Below are positions 6,227 to 8,367 of a stretch of DNA of 8,367 nt, one piece after another. Numbering within the stretch: position 1 is the first letter of the stretch; the number at the start of each line of letters is the position of its first letter. Source of the stretch: an uncultured Paracoccaceae bacterium (GTDB taxonomy: Bacteria > Pseudomonadota > Alphaproteobacteria > Rhodobacterales > Rhodobacteraceae); NCBI GenBank assembly GCA_937900975.1, contig CALCPC010000181.1, forward strand, positions 1 through 8,367, read 5' to 3'. The position numbers were made by a program, and so were the translations under genes. The notes under the pieces were generated by a model that saw only the letters and a list, made by a program, of their open reading frames with translations, did not search any database and was not told the DNA's origin.

Positions 6227-8367
6227 ATGGTCAGCCTCGGTCCCATCGTTTTCCTAACGCCGCTGCTTTTGATCGCGCTGGCCGCATTGCCGATCCTGTG
6301 GTGGCTGGTGCGCGCCGTCCCGCCCGCGCCGGCCAAGCGCGCCTTTCCCGGTGTCCGGCTGCTGCTGGGCCTTTTCGATCCAGAGCGTCAGGCGGCCAAA
6401 ACGCCCTGGTGGCTTCTGGCCTTGCGCATCGCGGCGCTGGCGGCGGCGATCCTTGGCTTTTCCAACCCCGTCATGAACCCCGAGGCGGAGGCAACCGGAT
6501 CCGGCCCGCTGTTGATCGCGATGGACGGGGGTTGGGCCAGCGCGCCCACTTGGGCCGAACGCCAGGCCCGCGTCGGTGTGCTGCTCGACCAAGCCGCGCG
6601 CAGCGGCCGGCCCGCGCATCTGGTACAGATGACAGAGGGCGCCTTGCCCGAAGGTGGCCCGGCTTTCCAAGACCCCGGGGCATGGGCCGCCCGCATCGCC
6701 GGTCTAAGCCCTGCCCCCTGGGCGCCGGACCGGGGCGCTGTCGCAACCTGGCTCGATACCGGTGCGGCGGAGCGGTTTGAGACGGTGTGGCTGACCGATG
6801 GGATCGCGCGGGAGGGCGACGCCGCCTTTATCGACGCTTTGTCGGCGCGCGGACCGGTTACCGTGATCCGCGACGGGCTCGACAAAATTGCCGTGACCGC
6901 GCCCAGCTTTTCGGAGGGGGCCGTGCGCGCCGACATCCTGCGCCTGACCGACGCCCCGCGCCCCAGCCTGCGCGTCACGGCGTTCGGCCCCGATCCCAAT
7001 GGGATCGAGCGCGTGTTGGGCGAGACCCGGGTCCTTTTCGAAGGCGCCGGGACCGAGACCGAGGCCGTGCTGGAAATGCCGGTGGAGCTTCGCAACCGCA
7101 TCACGCGCCTGGTTCTGCCGGGCCTGCGCTCGGCCGGTGCGGTGGCCCTGACGGATGACGGTTTGAAGCGCCGGAAAGTGGCGCTGCTTTCCGGCGGGCA
7201 GGAGGATGAGGCGGCGCGCCTGGTCTCGCCGCTTTACTATCTCCGCCGCGCGCTCGAACCCTCTGCCGATCTGATCGAGGCGCCGCTGACCGATGCGCTG
7301 CTGGCCGCCCCCGATGTGGTCGTGCTGGCCGATGTCGGTACGCTGGCCGGTCCGGAACGCGACGCGCTTGCAACCTGGATTGAGGGCGGCGGCGTGCTCG
7401 TCCGCTTTGCCGGCCCGCGCCTCGCGCAAAGCGGACAGGGGCAGTTGGAAGAAGACCCGCTGCTGCCCGTTCGGTTGCGCGCCGGCGGCCGCGCCGTGGG
7501 CGGCACCATGTCTTGGGGCGCCCCGAAACAGCTGCGCCCGTTCCCCGAGAGCAGCCCCTTTTTCGGCCTCGCGCTGCCCGCCGATGTCGCGGTCTCAAGC
7601 CAAGTGATGGCGCAACCCGACCCCAATTTGCCAGAGCGTGTGATGGCAGCGCTGGAAGACGGAACACCGCTTGTCACCGGGCGCAGCCTTGGCGAGGGAC
7701 GGGTCGTTTTGTTCCACGTCACCGCCAATGCCGAATGGTCCAGCCTGCCGCTCTCTGGTCTTTTTGTCGAAATGTTAGAGCGTTTGGCCGTCAGCGCGCG
7801 CGGCGCAGAACCCGAGGCGGCGGCGCTGGAAGGCTCCACTTGGGTGCCCGTCGGCGTGCTCGACGGTTTCGGAACATTGCGCGAGCCGGAGCTTCTGCCA
7901 GGGATCGACGGCGCGCGCCTGATCGCCGAGCGTCCGAATGCCGAGATGCCCCCCGGCATCTACGAGGCCGGCGACCGCCGCATTGCCGTCAATCTGTTTC
8001 GCCCAGGCGACAGCCTCGCCCCGCGCGCCCCCCTGCCCCCATCCTTTCGGGAGGACACGATGACCGTGGTCGAAGAGACGTTGTTCAAACCCTGGCTGAT
8101 CGCCGCAGCCCTGGTTGCGTTGATGATAGACATCCTGGCAACGCTTTGGCTCGGTGGGCGCCTGACAGGACCCCGGGTGGCGAAGGTGTCGCTTGTCGCG
8201 CTCGCCTTAGGGGTGGTGGGCGGCGCGGCAGAGGCTAAGCCGGAAGAGAACGACGCCATCGCCCAATACGCCACCGCCTCCACCGTTTTGGCCTATGTCG
8301 AAACCGGCGATCCGCGGGTCGATCAGATCAGCGCCGCGGGTCTTTCGGGGTTGAGCCAGATCCTGAC
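6227..8367 (+). CDS. BatA N-terminal / DUF4159 domain membrane protein, 3' end missing
   Basis: The frame is open from ATG 6227 to the window end (713 codons); family members are around 900 residues, so perhaps a fifth is missing. Layout: two membrane helices (about 8-31 and 61-80) of the aerotolerance-regulator/BatA N-terminal type, with the FPGVRLL loop between; a degenerate vWA-like part beginning LLIAMDGGWASAP (95-107); a flavodoxin/class I glutamine-amidotransferase-like region (about 317-530) containing KVALLSGGQ, VVVLADVG, LATWIEGGGVLVRFAGP and GEGRVVLFHVTANAEW; a membrane helix at 623-643; a second hydrophobic stretch at 654-668 ending in A-x-A; and from about 675 the beginning of DUF4159 (TVLAYVETGDPRVDQISAAGLSGLSQIL). 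No catalytic Cys-His pair is apparent in the amidotransferase-like part, so it is probably a structural fold. It follows the DUF58 stop without a gap (TAA-ATG) and is the likely envelope partner of the MoxR–DUF58 pair. Confidence 0.92.
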   Translation, partial: MVSLGPIVFLTPLLLIALAALPILWWLVRAVPPAPAKRAFPGVRLLLGLFDPERQAAKTPWWLLALRIAALAAAILGFSNPVMNPEAEATGSGPLLIAMDGGWASAPTWAERQARVGVLLDQAARSGRPAHLVQMTEGALPEGGPAFQDPGAWAARIAGLSPAPWAPDRGAVATWLDTGAAERFETVWLTDGIAREGDAAFIDALSARGPVTVIRDGLDKIAVTAPSFSEGAVRADILRLTDAPRPSLRVTAFGPDPNGIERVLGETRVLFEGAGTETEAVLEMPVELRNRITRLVLPGLRSAGAVALTDDGLKRRKVALLSGGQEDEAARLVSPLYYLRRALEPSADLIEAPLTDALLAAPDVVVLADVGTLAGPERDALATWIEGGGVLVRFAGPRLAQSGQGQLEEDPLLPVRLRAGGRAVGGTMSWGAPKQLRPFPESSPFFGLALPADVAVSSQVMAQPDPNLPERVMAALEDGTPLVTGRSLGEGRVVLFHVTANAEWSSLPLSGLFVEMLERLAVSARGAEPEAAALEGSTWVPVGVLDGFGTLREPELLPGIDGARLIAERPNAEMPPGIYEAGDRRIAVNLFRPGDSLAPRAPLPPSFREDTMTVVEETLFKPWLIAAALVALMIDILATLWLGGRLTGPRVAKVSLVALALGVVGGAAEAKPEENDAIAQYATASTVLAYVETGDPRVDQISAAGLSGLSQIL

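Noticed and set aside
7513..8238. A 241-codon plus-strand frame inside the DUF4159 gene
   Set aside because: The alternate frame gives an Arg-rich translation with no family features; the main frame is continuous and shows membrane helices and domain motifs throughout.
6227..8367. Active amidotransferase in the middle of the DUF4159 protein
   Set aside because: The fold-like strands are visible, but I find no cysteine nucleophile in a GxCxG-type elbow, so enzymatic activity is not supported.

Overview
The window reads as chromosomal DNA of an alphaproteobacterium, most likely of the Rhodobacterales/Roseobacter group. The grounds are the high GC content, the tad pilus gene trio with Rhodobacteraceae-style sequences, the DUF1285 gene divergent from a moxR–DUF58–DUF4159 operon, and the use of GTG starts with 4-base overlaps. 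The taxon is inferred from gene families; no marker gene is present.

Layout. (1) Bases 1-1903, plus strand: the 3' end of a vWA-domain TadG-like gene, followed by two TadE-like pseudopilin genes. This is the tail of a tight adherence (Flp pilus) locus. (2) Bases 1888-3474, minus strand: a tightly packed cassette in transcription order of a conserved hypothetical protein, an HTTM-type multi-pass membrane protein and a DUF393/DCC thioredoxin-like protein. Its last gene overlaps the last pilus gene tail to tail by 16 bases. (3) Bases 3527-3643: a 117-bp AT-richer palindromic element with 24-bp imperfect terminal inverted repeats and a strong central hairpin, resembling a MITE or palindromic intergenic repeat. 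Its edge supplies the stop codon of the next gene. (4) Bases 3640-4212, minus strand: a DUF1285 gene. (5) Bases 4213-4319: the divergent control region. (6) Bases 4320-8367, plus strand: an operon of a MoxR AAA+ ATPase, a DUF58 protein and a large BatA-N/DUF4159 membrane protein that runs off the window.

How the genes work together. The tad genes contribute minor pseudopilins and a vWA accessory protein to an envelope-anchored pilus. The HTTM/DUF393 pair looks like a membrane module with a thiol-redox partner, substrate unknown. MoxR ATPases typically act as chaperone-like remodelers with vWA-type partner proteins; here the two putative partners have fold remnants but lack the classical metal-binding serines. 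The strongest points for a second look are the palindromic element at the DUF1285 3' end, the internal signal-peptide-like segment in the DUF4159 protein, the loss of the conserved Glu+5 in the first TadE-like protein, and the uncharacterised small protein of the HTTM cassette. I see no RNA gene, CRISPR array or complete insertion sequence, and no gene-free stretch longer than 300 bases.
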